From Crambe crambe (taxonomy: Eukaryota > Porifera > Demospongiae > Poecilosclerida > Crambeidae), in assembly GCA_963924555.1 (NCBI GenBank), contig OZ004593.1:6072480-6136479 (forward strand): a DNA stretch of 64,000 nucleotides. The letters run 5' to 3'. A program made the position numbers and the translations under genes. Shown here piece after piece: positions 1 to 12,900 of the stretch (its first letter is position 1; each line of letters begins with the position of its first letter). A model generated the notes under the pieces. That model had not been told where the DNA came from. It made no database searches and saw only the letters and a program-made list of their open reading frames with translations.

Positions 1-8
1 AGTACTCC

Positions 9-203
9 ATGGATACTTACATCCAGATGCAGCCAGTGGAAGCTAACACGAGGGAGAAGGAAGAGGAAGACAAAAGGGGAGATGATGTTTCCACTAGGGA
101 CACAACAATCGATGCTTCAACACGAAAAGAAGAGAAAATGGAAAAAGATAAGGTATACAAAGAAGAAGTTGTCGATAACTTCTTGTATGAACGTATTAAC
201 TGA
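9..203 (+). CDS. C-terminal exon of an unidentified gene (partial)
   Basis: An open frame enters from the left edge and stops at 203, so this is probably the last exon of a + strand gene whose body lies outside the window. About 66 residues are visible, highly charged (runs of Glu and Lys), with tyrosines in YSMD, YIQM, VYKEE and LYERI contexts. YIQM fits the YxxM motif bound by PI3-kinase SH2 domains, so a receptor-like cytoplasmic tail is possible. I do not recognise the family. It could also be a chance frame, since no splice acceptor can be seen before the window edge. Confidence 0.35.
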   Translation: MDTYIQMQPVEANTREKEEEDKRGDDVSTRDTTIDASTRKEEKMEKDKVYKEEVVDNFLYERIN

Positions 204-609
204 TTCTGCTAAGATCCGATGGTTGTTGCTATACAACATAAAGGAGTGTGAAGACACATAATACATGCATACTAATTCCCTTCCTTTCAAACTTCAACAA
301 CAACTCTCGTGTGGAACATCTCTAGAATCTAGACATAGTTCAATTTCTTGTTAGTCCTCCAAAACACTTCAAAATTACAGGCTCTTTTAGTTCTTAAAAC
401 ATTACCACATCACAAGGATATAATTGCATTAATAGTGCATAAATATAGTGGGAAATAATTATTTGTTGGGTAAATTCCACAAAACCATAATTTTACCCCA
501 GAAACATGTTATATAATAATAATTATGGAGCAGTGCATGTCTGAACAAATCTTGCCCATCATGACTGATCAGCCGAGCTACATATGAATCATGACTACTC
601 TGAACTCAC
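204..609. other. AT-rich non-coding stretch between the first exon and VARS
   Basis: No exon is visible on either strand. On the minus strand this is where the next VARS exon would be expected, but nothing resembling the C-terminal half of the enzyme is present. It is either the 3' UTR of the left-hand gene, a long VARS intron, or both. Confidence 0.5.
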
Positions 610-3372
610 ATCGCCCTTTGGACAAGAAGGGTCGGAGAAGGACACAAAGTAGGCGGGAATGCGATGGCCCCACCACAGTTGCCGAGAGATGCACCAATCC
701 CGCGAGTTCTCCAGCCATCGGTACCACGTTATGTCGTGCATCTTGGGAATCAGTCTCAGCTCACCACTACGGACAGCCTTGGAGATGGGAGGGAACCAAA
801 GACAATGAAATGGCTGGTGATACCTCCCCCTTCTCTTACCTCCATTGCATTTTTGGCCATCTCACGTGTGTCCACGTACCACTGAGGCTTGATCAATGGT
901 TCCACTATGTCCTTGGAGCGACTGCACACTGGCACAACCATCTGGTGCTCCTTTGTCTCACGGTACAAACCTTTCTCCTTCAGGGCTTCAAGAACAGCAG
1001 TACGGGCATCAAATCTCTTCATGCCCTGAAGAAAAAAAGGGGAACAAAACAGTAAAATATGACTTCTGATTCTTCTCACTCACTCACTCACCTTAAATTG
1101 ATCACTGACAATGATGTCACCTTCATCGTTAATCATCTCCACAAAGGGCAGGGAGTGCCTCTTTCCACACTCATAATCGTTATGATCGTGGGCGGGGGTG
1201 ATCTTGACAGCCCCCGTCCCGAATTGCATGTCCACCATCTCATCCGCCACTATCACAAGCTCACGGTCACAGAAAGGATGCTGACACTTCTTGCCAACTA
1301 GATCCTACATGCACAAAAAAAAAGAAATGTTGAGATTAGCATAATTGCCCTAAGACGGTGGACACACTCACACGAGACACATGCATCCTACCTTGTATCT
1401 CTCATCATTTGGATGGACAGCAACGGCTGTATCTCCCAACATTGTCTCAATACGAGTAGTGGCCACGACGATCTCCTTATCCGTGCCCGTGATACGGTAG
1501 GCAAAGTACACCAGTACTCCAAACTCTATCTTCTTGTCGTAGCCAGGCACGCTGAGGAGAGTGCGACCAGGGAGTTCCACCTTATCCACCTATGTATGTA
1601 TGATGCACCAAGATTAAAGTCAGCTTTGCTGCGTCAACATCCCAAATATACTCGGTAATAAAACAACCTCCAAAGAATGGACACACTTGGGACCCAGCCA
1701 TTTGTCCTTTATAGAGAGGTTGTCCTATAGAGAGGTTGTCCTATAAAGTGTACGTTTAGATTGTCCGTTGTTGAGAGGTCTGTCCTCTTTCAGAGTGTCC
1801 TCTATTGGAGGGTCCACTGTAATGTAATATGTACCTCAATATCAGAGATGGCCGACTTGAGTCTAGTGGACCAGTTCACCAAACGGTTGCTACGGTATAT
1901 GGTTCCTTCCTCATGTAGCCTGATGAAGCACTCCTTCACAGCATTGGACAGTTTCTACACATAACAAGTTGACAAGTTCTGACTCTTTTTAGTTTGTGCT
2001 GTGTGTTAATACCTCATCCATAGTGAAGACTGCTCTATCCCAGTCCAGAGAACAACCAGACTTCTTCAACTGGTGATAGATTCTGTCACCCTTCCTGTAA
2101 TTATGGGAGGAACCCCACAATTATAAACATTTCCAGCTGAGCAGTAATCTAATAATCTAGATAGTAATCTGGGTAGTAATCTAGATAGTAATCTGGGCAG
2201 TAATCTAGATAGTACTCTAAGCAGTATGATCAATACTCACTCGTGCTTCCATTTCCAGACCTCCTCAATGAATTTCTCTCGGCCAATGTCATGGCGAGTG
2301 AGTCCCTTCTCTCTCATCAACTTCTTCTCCACCACCACTTGAGTGGCAATGCCTGCATGGTCAGTCCCCGGGTTCCACAACACTGTCCGACCTCTCATCC
2401 TGTGCCTACATAACACACAATAAAGGTTGTGATTATGGAAACCCTTTACCAAATAATCTGGAATCATTGATCAGTGGTGACCTTTTACCATCTGAGTCAA
2501 TTGACAGTGGTGACCCTTTACCATCTATTGTCAGGCATGTTTGTGATGCTAATATCCCTTACCATCTTATGACAGAGTCCTGTATGGCATTGGTGAGGGC
2601 GTGGCCCAAATGGAGACTGCCGGTGACATTGGGGGGAGGAAGACACAGCATGAACACTCCCTTGGGGTTGGGCTCCGATACACTTTTCCTCTATCAGGAG
2701 AGCATACAATATCAAAAATTCACACACACATCCTGAATTTAGAATTCAACACTCCCAAGGTTTTAACCCAAATATTGTGTACTGTTTCACCATGTCTACC
2801 TGATGGGCAAAGATTTGTACATGTGCCCCCTCCCCCTTTGTGAAGCAGTGACTTACCCCATACTCTGGTTTGAAGAATCCCTGTTTCTCCCACCAGGAGT
2901 ACCATGCTGCCTCCACATACATGGGACTATACACAGCTGGCATAGCACCCGACAGATCTGCAAGGAAAAACCCACAGATCATCATCACCTAATTCAGTAT
3001 CTTATTAACCATTAGACTGAATAAAGCAGTTGTTGTTATTGTTTGCTCTAAACAAAGAGCCAGTACAAGACCCTTTACCTTTCTTCTCTCCCGGTGATGT
3101 AGGTTTGTCATACATAATGATCTCTTTTCCTTTGGTCTTCTTCTTCCCGCCTTCCTATATTATATTTCAGTTCCAAATATTGGAATGAAACAAGGTAGGT
3201 TTGGCCAATGGCAATGGTTTACCTTTGATGGCTTTTGATTTTCTTCCTTCTTGGCTTGTTTGGCAAGGAATTTCTCCATCTTTTCTTTCTTTTGAGCTTC
3301 TTTCTTCAGCTCCTTCGCAGTCTTGACCCGCTCTCCGCCGTTAGGGGCATTACCCTCGCCGCTATCCGCCAT
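610..3372 (-). CDS. VARS: Valyl-tRNA synthetase, 5' eleven exons (3' part missing)
   Basis: Class I aminoacyl-tRNA synthetase that charges tRNA-Val. Exons read from high to low: 3372-3223, 3154-3079, 2957-2857, 2690-2563, 2405-2241, 2094-2013, 1954-1835, 1589-1392, 1304-1092, 1025-840, 777-610; phases agree and give 529 residues. Seen: a Lys-rich N-terminus after [23 protein letters not shown]; the HIGH-type signature [27 protein letters not shown]; editing-domain motifs ([22 protein letters not shown]); and [19 protein letters not shown]. It lacks the N-terminal GST-like domain of vertebrate VARS. The last visible codon is followed by a GTGAGT donor, and the KMSKS region, anticodon-binding domain and C-terminal coiled coil are not found in 1-609. 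The start at 3372 has a strong context (AAAATGG). Confidence 0.93.
1690..1830. repeat. Dispersed repeat fragment in a VARS intron
   Basis: Intronic stretch with repeated 'agagaggttgtcctata' units and 'tctgtcctctttcagag'. A similar string (gtccgtcctctttcagag) recurs near 44710, so this is probably a remnant of a dispersed miniature element. Confidence 0.4.
2141..2225. repeat. Minisatellite in a VARS intron
   Basis: About seven imperfect copies of a 12-13 bp unit of the type agtaatctagat / agtaatctggg lie in the intron between VARS exons 5 and 6. Confidence 0.8.
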
Positions 3373-3555
3373 TTTAACAGCTGGATAACTTCTCAAATTC
3401 CTAGAAGAGCTGGTATTCTTCAAGAGTTCGGAACTCCTTCCACGATACTTGGTATAGTAGTAACTACAAAGAGGCCTAACGCCTTTATAGGGATGATTCT
3501 TTATTGGATTCCAGGACAATAGGCACCTCTTCAAAGGGCCAGAGACTGAGAGCAT
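3373..3555 (-). promoter_or_regulatory. VARS: In-frame upstream leader of VARS, possible mitochondrial presequence
   Basis: The frame stays open upstream of the MADSGEG start back to an ATG at 3555, adding 61 residues. The extension begins MLSVSGPLKRCLLSW, is rich in Arg, Lys, Ser and Tyr, and has a single Glu, as in mitochondrial presequences. Yeast VAS1 makes cytosolic and mitochondrial enzymes from alternative starts of one gene; the same arrangement is inferred here. It could instead be an open 5' UTR. Confidence 0.5.
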
Positions 3556-3780
3556 ACCAATCCAGGACTGTTGTGGTGCAATCCGTACCACGATGTTGTA
3601 ATTGGCTTCTCTTATTGCCTCATCTTATGTGGCCATGTGGGCAACATGCCCACATTCCGGATACTTCTCCGAATTTCATCCGTATACTGAGACTAGCAGC
3701 CCCTCCCATCTCTGATGACAATAATAATACATTTTGTTGTTGTCTAGCTAAAGGGGATAATGGCTACAGGTGAAGTTTGA

Positions 3781-3907
3781 CTATGTACCAAACAAAGATT
3801 GTGCAAATTCTTTGTAATCTAGAGCTCCTCGAATAGTTTGTCCAGAGTCTCCTTCATAAGGCTTCATCCTCTTAATGCAATACTCAGCCTGATTCTTGGA
3901 AAGAGCC

Positions 3908-3978
<71 letters not shown>

Positions 3979-6900
3979 GCTACGTATCTATAGGTTGAAA
4001 TAGACTCTATTGTCATACAGTCTCCTTAAAGGTATCTTCACTCTCACACAGTCAAGAGTCATTCATACCTGAAGAATTTCTTCTTCCATGACGTAAGCTC
4101 GGTCACCATTAGCAGTGATAGCCTTGAAAGCACTGATCACTTCAGACATGGACTGTACATTCTCTGTTTCCTGACTTATCATGAAGGACATGTAGTCCTC
4201 AAGAGATATGTAGCCATTTCTACATGCAAAGAAGAAGAATGAAGCAATTAGCTACTGCACACAGTTCATTGTTTAACAAACTATAGTCACTAGCTATTCA
4301 CCTGTTGGGGTCCACTTGATCCAGTACTGCTTCAAATTCTGGGTCAGTTTCTCCACCTTCCATGAGTGCAATATCATAGCCAAGGGACCGTAGACATGAC
4401 TTGAATTCTTGGTGTTCCAGCTTCCCACTGCGATCTTTGTCGAAATGTCTGTATGTGATAATCAACAGATTGTAGTTACACAATTATCATACGTGTGGGT
4501 AGCTCACTTGAAACTGGCAGTAAATTCTTTAAGCTGCTCTTCCGAGACTCCTATTGTATTCCTGTAATCAAAAAAGAAAAGAAAAAAGTAATTAAGAATG
4601 AATGGCTTCTTTCAAGCATAGAAGCAGTGAATGGAGTAATAAAGTAGTGAATGGAGTAAGCCGTTCAAAGATTGGCTATACCTTGCTTGAATCTGCTGTT
4701 CTAAGTTGTGCTGCATTCTCATGACTGTCTGTCTCAACTGGTCCCACTGCTGGGCCAAGCTCACTGTAGTGTGCTCTGTATACCTTTAAAACACCACCAA
4801 ACAGTATCACAAGGGAATTATAGGACTGCTCAAGTAGCTACATACTTGTTATCAAAGATGAGAGCCTCTTCTGTGTTGGCTCCAAGGTCTTCCACTTTGC
4901 GAAGAGTGTCTTTCTTTGTTGCAATCTCATCTGCTTTGCTCTTCACTGCTTCTAACTGTTCTTCTAAACTTCCCTTACCCTCCATCAGCAAAGTCCTAGG
5001 AAATAAAATTCAAAGAGGTCAACCATAATAGCAGTAATTAGCCGAGGATGATTGGTGGAGGCAGATGGGGTATGTAAGTAAGGGAGATGGGGTACATACA
5101 CACTCCCTTCTACATCTCTCACCTAGTATCCGTTATCCATGAATGGAAACTATTTGCATGGAAGGCAAATGTTTTCCTCAAATCATCGTTCTTCTCCTGC
5201 CTCTTCTGCTCTTTCTGAAGCTCAACCTCTCTCTCCTGAATTGGGCAGAAAGTTTATGAAAAATTGAGGCATAAGATCAGTTAGGCAATTTGATTACATA
5301 CACGATTGAGTTTCTGGAGACTTTGCCAATTTTCATCCAGTGCATCCAAAGTAAACCATGTATAACTAATAACATTAACATGATTTAATTAATGCATTTA
5401 TCATTGTCCTTCTCAATCTTACGGATTGCTGGTGACATTGTAGGACTTGATCTGTCTGTCCAGAGCCCCCAGCTGTTTAAAGTCAGCCTTAACTAGAACG
5501 AGGGCAGTCTGGAACTGAGCGTGTGACTCTCGAAGACTCTTAATCTCGTCCAACGAAGTGCACCTTACTGGGTCTGTCAAGTCCTCTTCGGCGTCCTCCA
5601 ACCAGCTGTTAAAAGCTGACGCCTTCTTGGCAAACTGGAGGTACAACTCTTCAACCTATTGTTTTAGTATGTACATTCTGAGTATACTTCAAAGAATAGC
5701 ATTATTCTTCACTACCATCATAATTATATGCATTGTAAGTTTCTTAATTATAGGTGGTTTGTCACTAAAAAACTTGTCTAATTATACATATGTACCTTCT
5801 TGAACTGGTCAAGTGATCGCTGTAGTCTGGCCTTATGTCCCTCTGAGTCCTTTCTAAGCTTATCCCACCTAGCCATGAAACAGTACTATCACAAATCCAC
5901 TCAGCAGCTTAATCATGCAGTTAAGAGAGTTAAATTCAAGAGTGAAGTATTCAGTTGATTTATTGATTTAGAATTAGATTCAGTTGAGTTAGAATGATGG
6001 AACCTTTGGCATTGCACTGTCTGGGGAGTCTCCTTATTCTCCTTATTTCTCTTAGCTACTTACCTCCGGACCACATTGGCACATCTCTCCTTAATGACCT
6101 TGGACTGAGGGTGCTTTCCTTGCTCCAACTGCTCCTTCATGGAAGTCAGACTTCTAATGCCTTCTTGCTCAAAAGTTGCCAAACCTGTCTCAAAAATCTC
6201 CTGTTATGGGGGAGAAAAAGAGTAACAAAACAATGCTAAGTTTCTGTGTATGGTTAACCACATAATATATACATACATGCTTGCTCAGAAGAGCTTGCAC
6301 GGAAGCAATATCTTTTCCCAGATCTTCAGACTTCACTTCTCCCTCCTTACTCTCTGTAGTGGAGATAATAGCTAGTATGATTTCTACCGATATACAGCTT
6401 GTACAGCTAACATGTATAGACATTTTGTGTGAACTAATAGTGTGGAATGGTCTAGACTAGACATTTTGAGCATAGTATAGTATGGAATGGACCAGTAGAC
6501 ACTCACTTATCCTAGACATTTTCTAATAGTACGGTCTATAGACTCACTTATCCAAGAGTCCACAAGGTCTGCCTTCCAGTTAAATTGCAGGTACTCTGAA
6601 GAAGCATTTAGTCGTGATTTCCTCTTGGCAGTAACAGCTTGAAGATCCAACAGTTTCTTCTGCAGTGGCATCGTGGCAGAGTTAATTAATGGATTTTGAT
6701 CTGAGATGATTATTATTTTGTGGTACATACCTTGATACCAGTTAATCTCTTTCTAATGTTATCAAATTCATAGTTATCCTGCAAAGAGATAAAGTTCAAT
6801 GATCATAGTAGTCTGTACACACAGGTATTTACAATTTCTATGGGTATACTAATTAAAAAATGAATGAAAGAGTTACTACTTCATAAATGATTTCATCAAT

Positions 6901-9900
6901 CCAAGCAGTCAATATCGACATACATACCATTAGCCTTGATAAATTCCAATTGGCTTATAATACAGTTAAAGGAGAATATGTACCTGTTCAATGAGTTTAT
7001 TCCCAGCTACTTCAATTTCTCCAATCCTTCCATCATGCACTTCCACTTCTGACTCAAATAGGCTGTGCTTCTTCAGCAAACTCTGAACAATTTTATTAAC
7101 AGAAGTCCTTCAAATCGAAACACACAGGATGTTTCATCATTGTCTAACCTGGACTGCAGCTAATGTATCTCCAACTTCATCATTAGAGGCAAGAGCAATC
7201 TTCTCATTCAACCACCCTTCCTCTTCATCAACTCCGACCACGAATTGCTGATATAGCAAAGATTCTTCCAACTTCTGCTGCCTGTAGAAAGAACTAGCTA
7301 TCAACGAAATTTAGGAGGGTTAATATCATTATCAGTAACCTAGTGGATGAGGCTTCGTTCAGGTTCTCCCACATCTTTTGCAACTGGTCGCATCTCTCCT
7401 TGATCTCGTGCACAGACTTTGTCACCACCCCTTCCAGTTCTGTTCCCTTGGTAATGAGATGTTCCACCTTGGAATCATGGTTTTCCAGCTCACTCTCAAA
7501 GTGCTGCTGCTTCTTCTGAAGGTTTTGTACACTGGGGAGGTCCCTGCCGTAATTACTTCCACCAATGAGGAGAGTTTTTTCTCTTAAATAGAGAGAGAGA
7601 AAAATGAAAAGTGTGGAGGTGTATTTTAGCTACAAGTTAATTCCCTTACTTCATCCATGTCTCTTCCTCATCAACATCTCGATAAAATTGTTGGAGTTTC
7701 AAAGCATCGTTGAGTTGTAATTGTCTTCTGGCAGCTAAGTCTTTTAACCTGCAAATAGTTAGTCAGGATTTAGTCCAATCAAAAGCTATAATTAGTTTCC
7801 ACACCTTGTGTATCTGTCATTAACGTTCCTCTGTTTCTCGTTGATGTTGTCAGCGTCAAAGTGCTGCTCTTGGACAAACTTTGTGGCCTGCCCGCTGAGT
7901 TCTCCCAGGCGGTCTTCACGGGCACCGACATCCCTCTCAACCAACTGATGCTTCTTGAGGAGGTTTTGCACTCCCGCCAGGCCATGTCCGAAGTCTTCCG
8001 ATGATAACTGGGCCTCAACCTGTCACAGTACAATAGTCATATCCAACAACAGTAGCAATACTTTTGGGTATAGGCATTAATATTAATATTGCTGTTTAAT
8101 AGGATGGGAGTTTAGAAGTTGCGAAAACGGTCACGAGAAGAGGAGGGAGAAGAGGAGCTGGAACCACCCCTCACCCCTCCCTCTCCCCTCCCCCTTCCCT
8201 CTCTCCCCTCTCTCCCCTGTCTCCTTCCCCTCTCTCCTTCCCCTCTCTCCTTCCCCTTCCTCCTCTCCTCCTCCCAACCCTCATTCTTCCTATGCACTGA
8301 AAACTAAGTCTTACGCACTTCTCCGAGCCAGAAGTCCATGTCATTGATGGCCTCGTTGAACTGCTGCTGCTGGTTGGCTTCCCGAAGCTTCTGTGTCCTC
8401 TCCGCAATCTTCTCCAGCAGCACTTCCCACTGCTCCTCCAGTCCCTCAATGCAGCCAGACACTTGAGCTTCATGGTTCATGCACTCGTTATTGTCAATCA
8501 GCTCTGCCGGGAAGCAATAAGTTCACAAGTTTTGAAGTTTAAATATAATACTGAAACCTTTATCACTAGGCAACCCGCCCTCCTTTCTCCTTAACTTTTG
8601 AGCACTTACAAACTATTTTCATATTTTCATCCATTTTAACACGGTAACTTATAAGTATGCAACAGCGTACAGTTATTGTGACCTCACCTTGTCCCATGCT
8701 GATGGTGGTGAATATTCTGTCCTTGTTCGCAACCACTTCTGCTTCGAATGCTTGATGTTTTTGCAACTTTCCCTACACAATGATATCATGCAAGAATCAT
8801 AAACTGTACATTTCTGGAGTGGTGACTCACAGAGAGATTAGTTGGGTCTTTATAAGAGTCGTCACAAGCTATCTGCATCTTCTCCCCCATCCAAGCTGCT
8901 GCTTCATCGGCTTCTCTCTTGAACTGCTGCATCGATTTTGACTGACCGAGCTTGTTCCTCCATGCCACCATGGCTGACTTCAGTTTGGACCACTGAGCCA
9001 GTACGGCTGCACGGCGTTCTGCTACCTCCACAGCAGCGTAGTGACGACCTTGAATCAGTCGATCAGCGAAACTCTGCAAGGCAGCTATTTTCTCCTCCTG
9101 TTATTTAATGTATGTAAGTGCGTTAAAAATTTTTTAAAATAAGAATGGTACCTGGGCTTGAAGGGATTTGTCGAACTCTTCGTGCTTCTTGATCAGCACT
9201 TCAACTGCATCCAGTGAAGAACCGACATCTTCACTTGAGAGAAAGGCCTCTCGCTTAGCCAGCCAACTTTCAGCCTGTTCAGCTTCATGGTTAAAGTTCT
9301 GTAAAGCATGGCATTGATCCAGCAAGTTTTTCCTGCTCAACCATGCCCTGAGGGAAGGAAAGAAATTAGGACTAAAATGTGAATTCTATCTCTCATTCTC
9401 TGATACATTCCTCACTTTTCGATAGCTTCTCTGTCGTTTTTCAGAGTCTGCAATTTATCTTGAATCTCTGAGCTAGCAAAGTGCTGCCTTGCCAGCAGCT
9501 GACTACCAAAGGAGTCAAAAGTGTTGAAAGCAGACGCCCGAGCGTCGATTTCAGTTCTGTGTTCCTGGTGTCTCTCGAGCAAGGTCTCTGCCCCACTTGT
9601 GTCTTTGGCCAGTTCATCAGAGGAGACAAGCGCTTGCATTGAGCTCACCCAAGCACACAAATTGCGGAAGTCACTCAAGAAGCGCTGGAAGTCATGGGAA
9701 TCTGCCAGCTTCTTCCTTCTGGCTTCGCACTATAAAGAGAGCAATGATTAATACTGCAACACAGTTCAGCCTGTTTTTAATTTTATTTGTTTATTTATTT
9801 ATTTGTTTTTTTAATTTTGTTTGTTTATTTATTTATTTGTTTGGTTTTTGCTTATTTATTTGTTTTTAATTTTGTTTGTTTATTTATTTGTTTGTTTGTT

Positions 9901-12900
9901 TTTATTTTGTTTATTTATTTATTTGTTTTTAATTTTGTTTGTTTGTTTGTTCTTTATTTTGTTTATTTATTTATTTATTTATTTATTTATTTGTTGTTGA
10001 CTTATTTTGCTTACTTGCCTTATTGTTATCTGTGTATCTAAACTTAAACCAATTATTGGCAAGCATCCATCCATGTATGGTATTAACTCAAACCAAGTAC
10101 ATACGTATAAATGTGTCTCACCATAGATTTGAGAGTATTCCATGACTCCACTATCTCCTTCTCTTTATTTCTTACGACTTTGTTGGACTTTGGCTGAGCA
10201 CCCACAAGTTGAGCAGCATCCAGCCCTAGTGTCTTCACTTTCTCCTCCAATGCATCAAGGTCTCTCTCCAATCCCTCGTGTTTCCTCTGGAGGGCCTGGA
10301 CGCTAGCCAGATCACGGCCATAGTCGTCCGAGAGAAGAGCGGCCTCTTTCTCATTCATCCAGCTCTTGGTTTCATCACCAGCGCGAATGAACTTCTGGAC
10401 ATGGTGTGCACCTTCAAGGACTTTCTTTCGTTTGTTTGCCAGTTCGTTCAAATCATCCCAATGCTGGTTTATGCCCTAGAGGAAATTAATTAGTACACAA
10501 AGTCATGACATCTTCCAAGGTTAAATAATATCAGTTGTATCATCATAAAGAATCTAGCCAGCCAGCCCATGCAGGTATTCACTGGTGGAGGGAGAGACGG
10601 GATGTGCAAGACTATAGGGGTCAGCTCCTATTGGTCTCCACTGTGCAGTGAATGTGAACACTCCCTTATTCTTAACGTACATACCTCACAGAGTCTCTGT
10701 ATCTCATCAGCGTCCGAATGTCCCTCATCAATCAGGTTCTCTCCCATGGTGTTGATACTGTCCAACCTGGTCTCATTACCAGCCACATCTTTCTCAAAAT
10801 CCTCACTCTTCTTCAAGAGGGTCTGCACATGCTCCAGATCTTTGCCCATCTCTTCCCCTCCAGCCAGTGCTTCTTTGTCATTGATCCAGTGCTCTAACTC
10901 ATTGATCTCACGCAACAGGTGGAACTTCTTCTTTGATTCCTCCAGTTTCTGTTGCCTCTCTTTGGCAAGAGTTTGGACTCTGGCGTACTTGTTCTTGATG
11001 GAGAGCTGCCTGGCTTGTACCGTGTCCTGTCCAAAGGAGCCGAGTGAGAGAGGGGAGGTGGGCGTAGATGGTGAAGAGGAGGAAGGGGAGGTGACCTTGC
11101 GGACATAGGCAGCTGGAACGAAACCTTGTTTTCCATCTAATTCCACTTTCCACCAATCCTAAAGAACAGAGAATAGCTAGCTAGCTACGTATGTGGCTCC
11201 CTGTTGACTCGTCTTACTTTGTTTGAAGAGTTGATGAGGTTGAGAATGGTTCCCTTCTTTATACTCAACTCCCTGGCAGTTTTGCCTTTGTAATCGTACA
11301 GAGCCTTCACTGTGGGCTTTTTGGGTGGGGCTTGGACTTCCACAGAAGCAGACCCCACCTAACAGATAAAATAGAATCATACGTATCATAATGTTTTCAT
11401 ATAACTAACATGCAGTATTGCTGACCTGGCATTTTTTGCTCTGATCTTCAAGAACTTTTATAGTGGATCCAAAAGCATCTACATCTGCCATGACAAGCTC
11501 ATGCTTCTTCAGTAGGTCCTACAATAAATTTAAATTTTTACACTCAATGAAATAATGCTTTCATTATCTCAATCTTTACCTGTGCACTATCTTCATCTTT
11601 TCCATAATCGCCACTGCTGACTGTTGGTTCCTTCTCCTTGATCCAGGACTCTGCCTCCTGGGCACTGCTGTAGTACTGCTGAGCCTGCAGGGCCTCGTCT
11701 AGTCTCTCCTGCCGTTTCTGCATGCAGTCCTTGAGGGTCTGCCAGCGTGTCTTCAGCTGGGCTATCTTATCGGTGATCTCAGAGGCCCCATAATGCCCCA
11801 TGGAGATCATGGATTTGCCGTCCGAACACACAGCCGTGATTCGAGGCTCATGGCTAGTGATCTCAGCCTGAAATACAACCATAGGGGAGGGAATTTAAAA
11901 TCTAGAGAGCTGGTCATGCCTAACTAGCTGCTATAGCTGATGCAACCCTATACTGCTATAGCTGATGCAAACCTATACTGCATGTAGATAGCTAAACCTA
12001 TACTGCATGTAGATAGCTAAACCTATACTGCATGTAGTAGATGTTTAAAATCTAGAGAGCTGGTCATGCCTAGCTAGCTGCTATAGCTGATGTCATCTTA
12101 CAGTGAGTGTTTGGTGTTTTTTCAGGAGGTTTTGAACGCCTGTCAAATCCTTTCCTGCAATAACGAAAATTATCATGTGACTGCATTAGTGAAACATTTA
12201 TAGCTACTGCTTTTATTTTTGTGTCTTTAAAAAAAAAAGATTCCATTTCTTATCAGTCAAAAGCTGTACTGTGCATACATACATATTGTCTCCAGGAGGA
12301 AAGTAGAATAATGCTTTAGCTATAAAGCTATAAAGCTAAAAAAGCTTTATAGTTATGCATACGTACCTGCATTGGTGGAGGATGCTAGAGGTTCTCTCTC
12401 CTTTATCCATGCCCATTCATCCTCCACGTCCCTGAAAAACTGCTGGAGCTGGTGAGAGGCGTCCAGACGCTCCTTCTGGCTCTTCAGGGGAATCTGTAGT
12501 CCTTCGTGTCGCTCCACCAGTAGCTTCTGTTTCTCCTTGATCGTCGTGGCATCAAAATGGCCGTCATCTTCAAACTTTTGTGCTTGTAGTGTGAGAGCAT
12601 TTATTTGGCTCTGGTGGCCAGAGATGTCCATTTCTAGAAGACCAAGTCGTTTCTGCAACTTTTGAACACCTGATAGATCCTATAGTGAAAACAAGGTACC
12701 ATAAAATTGGTGTAATAAACAACTTTTGAACATGCTTGCTATGTATACTAAGAGTATACCAACAGTATACTAACAGCAGTATACTAACAGTATACGAACA
12801 GTATACATACTAGGTTCCTACCTTTCCCAGGTCCTCAGATGCCAGTGCCTTCCCTACCTCATCGATCCAAAGATCAATATCATTGACAGACCTAAGGAAC

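Noticed and set aside
8112..8473. Arg/Gly/Glu-rich minus-strand frames and Pro/Ser-rich plus-strand frames
   Set aside because: They read a pyrimidine-rich intron and an out-of-frame spectrin exon.
9597..10145. Hydrophobic plus-strand frames (FIYLFVF repeats) that look like membrane proteins
   Set aside because: They translate a TTTA/TTTG microsatellite in a spectrin intron.
10569..11108. 179-residue plus-strand frame opposite spectrin
   Set aside because: It is the antisense shadow of the spectrin exon 11158-10685, which has clear repeat and SH3 signatures.
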